Shown in pieces: positions 60,206 to 64,000 of a stretch of 64,000 bases of DNA. The notes under the pieces were generated by a model, which searched no databases, was not told the origin of the DNA, and saw only the letters and a program-made list of their open reading frames with translations. The position numbers and the translations under genes were made by a program. Origin of the DNA: Delphinus delphis (lineage: Eukaryota; Chordata; Mammalia; Artiodactyla; Delphinidae); NCBI RefSeq assembly GCF_949987515.2, contig NC_082690.1:102546400-102610399 (forward strand), in the 5' to 3' direction. Numbering within the stretch: the first letter of the stretch is position 1; every line of letters starts with the position of its first letter.

Positions 60206-63084
60206 CACTTCTGGTTCATGTCTGTCTCCTTGATTTTGAATTCCTGCTTTTCTCAGGGCCAGGCCTCATTGACAGTCAAGCTGTGAGGGTAGTGGGCAGG
60301 TGCTGAAGGGGGGACTAGTAGGGGACCCTGATTTAACTTAGGAGGTAGTCAGAGAAAGTCCTTTGAACGAGGTGTTATGAAGCCTCCATCTGCAAGCTGA
60401 GAAAGGGCCAGTGGTCTGAAGAGTGAGGGAAGGAGCAGTCGTGCAGGGGGAGCTCACCTGGGAAGGCCCTGGGCAGACCTGGGCTTGCCTAGGGCCCGTG
60501 ACCTTTTGCATCCGATACCTGGGTGATGGATGATCTCATTTTGACTGTAGACCTCAGGGTAGAAACTTTGTCCCAAGGCCCCCCCGACACCTGGGCCAAA
60601 CCTCAGCCCCACCATTCTTTCAGATTCTGCTGAACCCCTTCTGGGAGCACCCAGATCCCAAGAAGGGCCCCTGGCCACGTGGGACCATCTGATGGGCAGA
60701 AGGAGCTCCATCCGTGGAGGCAGTGCCGGTTCAGTCCGGGGGCTTCCTGGGAGCAGAGTCTAGGTGAGCTGTAGAGGGGAGGAGATGCTCGTGAGACCTG
60801 CCCAGCAGTGGGTGTACTGTGAGGGGCTGGGGGTCAGGGAGGCCAGCGGGGCTTGGGGCTGAGGTCCGTGGCTGTCTGCAGGCCCTGCCCCCTTGAGCCT
60901 CTGCCTCTTGTCCCTGGGAAGCCCTGTGTCTGGCAGCAGACAGTGATTATTAGACACCTGCCGTGTTGAGGAGCTCACAGCCTAAGGGAGGCAGGTACTC
61001 GAGTTAAACTACAAATCCTCGCCACGACCCTGTGGGATGTGAGCTCTTACTGCTGTTACGGCACAGAGAGGTTAGGTAGGTAGGCCTGGCTCACCCAGCC
61101 ACTCCAGAGGAACTTGGACTTGGCCCCTGGAAACTTGACTCACGTGTGGCACCGACCTGCCATGTGCCCTGTGAGCACCAGGCTCCGAGGGGCCCTCCCT
61201 GCCCTGCCCGGCCATCTGTGGAGGCTCAGGGCAGGTGCAGAGCTGCCTAGGGCAGGCTGAGAGGTCTCAGAGGTGGTCAAGGAAAGGCCTCTTGCAGGAC
61301 ACAGCCCTTGAGGCGGTGGGACCAGTGCTCCAGATGGAGGGAGCAATGTGACCATAGGTATGGAGAGTGGAACAGCCCCAAGGTGCTGCAGCGCTGGGGC
61401 AGCTGAATGAGAGGATGCCGGGAGGGCAGCCCTGTAAGCTGCTTACCTTTCACCCTGCGGGCCCCTCAGGCCAGTGAAGGATGCCTGCAGGGCAGCGACA
61501 GGTCAGATTCCTACCTGGGCTCCCGTGTGGACGTAGAGCTGGAGCGGGGCGAGCAGGGGAGAGGCCAGTGCGGGGCAGGATTGATGACCGAGTGATGTCC
61601 GGGAGGTGGGTGCTGGGATGGGGGGACCTGTGGGTGTTGGAGGGAAGGGTGAGTCCAGGGGACCACTCGGCCGGAGGTCTAAGGGGTGGTGTCCCTGTGG
61701 GTGGGCCCTCAGCAGGGGGCCAGCCTCCCTGCAGGGGTCCCAGGTGCTCAGCCTGCCTGAGATGGCCGGCCCACTGACCTTTGTCCCTTCGGTTCTCTCC
61801 CACAGTCTGTCACCCCTCAGGGCTCCTGAGCTGGGGTGGGGCAGGGGGCTGACCACCCCTCCAGCTTCCCAAGCCCTTGTAACCTGTCCCTGCCAAGCCC
61901 TGGGTCACAGTGCTGTCCTGGACCGGACGGTGGGAAGGCCCTTTCTTTCCCGGACACCATCTCTCAGTCTTCGCATCATACAAATGAGGAAACTGAGGCG
62001 TATGTAGTTTCCTCCGTGGTCACCTGTGCGCACACCAGGGAGTGGTTTGGAACCCCTGGGACCCAGGTGGAGGGAGCACGAGAGTCAGCAGCTGGGCTCT
62101 CAGAGCCGGGTGTCTGCTGGTGTAGATGGCAGGTCAAGCGGGCCCCCTGTGGGCTGGCACCCTTATTCCTCTTCCCAGCAGACCTTGTGCCACTCTGGCA
62201 GCTCCCCACTCTCAGGACAAGCCCAGTCTCCATGCATGCCACTCAGCTGCCTCTGTTCCTCCACTCCTGGCCTCATGTCTGGGCTGGCTGAAGTCCAGTG
62301 AGGCCTCTGAGAGGAAGTGTCCCCTCCAGGGTCCTGTTGCCACTGGCTGGGCCTTTAGGGCAGGATGAGGAGCTTCCAGGGCCGGGGTGGCCCCTTCGGA
62401 CGGCATGATGGGAGCTCGGTGTGGGTGGAGGCGGGCCTTTGGCCTCAGTGGCCCTGGATGCTGGCCGTGTGGCTCAGCTCTGGTGTGGTGGGTGTCCTGT
62501 GAGCTGCTCCAGGTGCTGGAGTGGCCGAGATCAACCATCTCATGGTAAGAGCATCTGGCAGATCTCCACCTGCAGGGCGGACAGGTCAGATTTCAGGCCT
62601 ATAGATAAGGGCAGGCCAGGCCACGGTGGCCTAGACCAGCAGGTTCTGGAGGCCTGAGGCTACACGTGACAGAGCACTGTACGTGACCTGCCTGGGCTGC
62701 TGGTGGCCTAAAGGCCAACATTAGAATCAATCAACCAACCCTCAAACATTCACCCGACACATCTGCAAGTAAAACTCGCCGGCATGTCCTGACCTGCCCA
62801 AGGCCACAGCAACTTCTACCTAGAAGGTCAAGGATTTTGCTCAGTATCAGCGATTCTGAGCCTTTTCTGGGTCAGAAATTCTTTTGAAGTATTGCTAAGA
62901 GCAATGCCCCTTTCCTTAGAAAATGCATGTTTGAATACGTGTGCACACACATGGACACCTACATGCTCTTTAAAAGTTTCAAGGAACTCCCAAAGTCCTA
63001 CCAGAATTCCAGGTGAGCCCCGTCCCCGACCTGGGACGCATCATAGCAGAGCGGGGTTGCCAGGCCTCGGGCTCAGACCACCAG

Positions 63085-63290
63085 ACTGTGAGTCCCAGCC
63101 TGCTACTAGGGAGCTGGGGACCTTGGGCGGGCTATTTGGTTTTCCTTGACCCCGCTTCCCTCATCTTTAGAGTGAGAATAATCCAACTCACCTCATAGGG
63201 TCATTGTGGGGAATGCATGAGACAGTTTACGTAAAGCGTTTGGCGCAGTGCCCAGCACTCAGTAAGTGCCCAATACACGGCTGGAATAAA
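63085..63290 (+). repeat. MIR SINE
   Basis: TTGGGCGGGCTATTTGG, CCTCATAGGGTCATTGTGGG, TACGTAAAGCGTTTGGCGCA and CCCAGCACTCAGTAAGTGCC match the MIR forward core and tail in order. Confidence 0.8.
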
Positions 63291-63761
63291 AAAGAAAAAG
63301 AACCCCCGCTCTCCACCATGCAGCCTTCTTGTTGGCAGGGAAAGAGCTAGGAGTTAGGAGAGAGGCCAAATCCCAGGCCTGTCCTTGATGATTCCCGTTC
63401 TGTGCCCCTCTGGGCCTCAGTTTCCACATCAGTATAATGGGGCTAGTGATTCTCTTATCGTCCAATGTCTCTAGGCTCCCAGGATCTCCTTATGTTGTCC
63501 GGCACCCAAAGCCTCACCAGACGGAGCTGGGAAGACTTCTCCAGGGGAATCTTTGTCATCTCCTAGAGAATCAAACCCGGGCTTCTGAGAGCACGAGAGG
63601 GCTGGAAGGGGTCCCAGCATTTCTGGCCTAGACTAGGCTTGGGCTCAGCCATGCAGGCACCATGATTGGGAGCCCTGGAGGCTACTGGCCCCAGGAGGAC
63701 ACACCCTGCTGGTCTTGGTTTGGGTTTGGCTGCACAGGCATAGAGGAGTGACAGCAGAGAA

Positions 63762-63810
63762 AGTGTGTGTGTGTGTGTGTGTGTGTGCGTGCGCGCGCGC
63801 GTGTGTGTGT
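63762..63810 (+). repeat. (GT)n(GC)n(GT)n microsatellite
   Basis: About 49 bp of unbroken alternating purine-pyrimidine: GT units, a central block of GC units, then GT units. Confidence 0.95.
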
Positions 63811-64000
63811 ACATACATGTATTTGTATAACTTCTAGAGAAGTTTGGGTAGCATCTGTGTGAAGGCACAGATTTTTGGTGCTAATAAACATGCGTATTGA
63901 TCTGTTACGTTAATATTTGCACCAACTCTGCCTGCTTGAGCTGGGAATCATATTTTTTTCTTAACACAGGTAAGGTGCCCTGCTCAGGGTAGGGAATGTG

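Larger units (their letters stand above)
60230..64000. other. Intergenic DNA downstream of PRDX5
   Basis: No exon with supportable homology is seen. MIR fragments lie near 60945-61110 (reverse) and 63085-63290 (forward), and a purine-pyrimidine microsatellite at 63762-63810. In human the next gene on this side is CCDC88B, many kilobases away; nothing resembling its coiled-coil exons is present here. Confidence 0.6.

Noticed and set aside
60230..64000. First exons of CCDC88B
   Set aside because: No coiled-coil coding exon or clear promoter island was found; the human gene is many kilobases downstream of PRDX5.

Overview
The window is mammalian nuclear DNA. It has split genes with GT-AG introns, CpG-island promoters, AATAAA poly(A) signals and old MIR/L2 repeats. 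It also carries several tRNA-derived SINEs of the CHR type (glutamate-tRNA-like head starting GGGCTTCCCTGGTGGCGCAG, A-rich tail), which are characteristic of Cetacea and related even-toed ungulates. I infer a cetacean, probably a toothed whale; the species cannot be named from this alone.

The gene order matches the PLCB3-to-PRDX5 block of human chromosome 11q13.1. From left to right: intergenic DNA (1-2039); PLCB3 (+, 31 coding exons, 2328-17274); a short spacer with a 91-bp minisatellite; BAD (-, three coding exons, 20392-29881, with an 8.4-kb SINE-rich intron); GPR137 (+, 32011-34648); KCNK4/TRAAK (+, 38115-43784); CATSPERZ/TEX40 (+, 44501-47197); ESRRA (+, 49755-55026); TRMT112 (-, 55984-56687); PRDX5 (+, 57413-60078); then intergenic DNA to 64000. 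I followed every coding exon junction by reading frame. All eight genes are open from start to stop, with lengths within a few residues of mammalian orthologues: 1230, 168, 395, 401, 209, 422, 125 and 219 aa.

The genes do not form one pathway. PLCB3 is a G-protein-regulated phospholipase, BAD a BH3-only apoptosis regulator, GPR137 a lysosomal multipass protein, KCNK4 a mechanosensitive K2P channel, CATSPERZ a sperm CatSper subunit, ESRRA an orphan nuclear receptor of energy metabolism, TRMT112 a methyltransferase activator and PRDX5 a thiol peroxidase. The packing is tight: BAD/GPR137 and TRMT112/PRDX5 are head to head, ESRRA/TRMT112 are tail to tail with probable overlap, and KCNK4/CATSPERZ are 449 bp apart.

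The most notable observations are: (1) BAD codon 75, the conserved regulatory phosphoserine (human Ser75, mouse Ser112), encodes Phe; (2) a 23-bp-spaced pair of ERR-type half-sites upstream of ESRRA matches the known ESRRA autoregulatory element; (3) an ETS/YY1-rich CpG region over BAD's last exon looks like a plus-strand promoter; (4) three perfect DR1 nuclear-receptor motifs lie in PLCB3 introns. I found no sign of a wholly new biological system.
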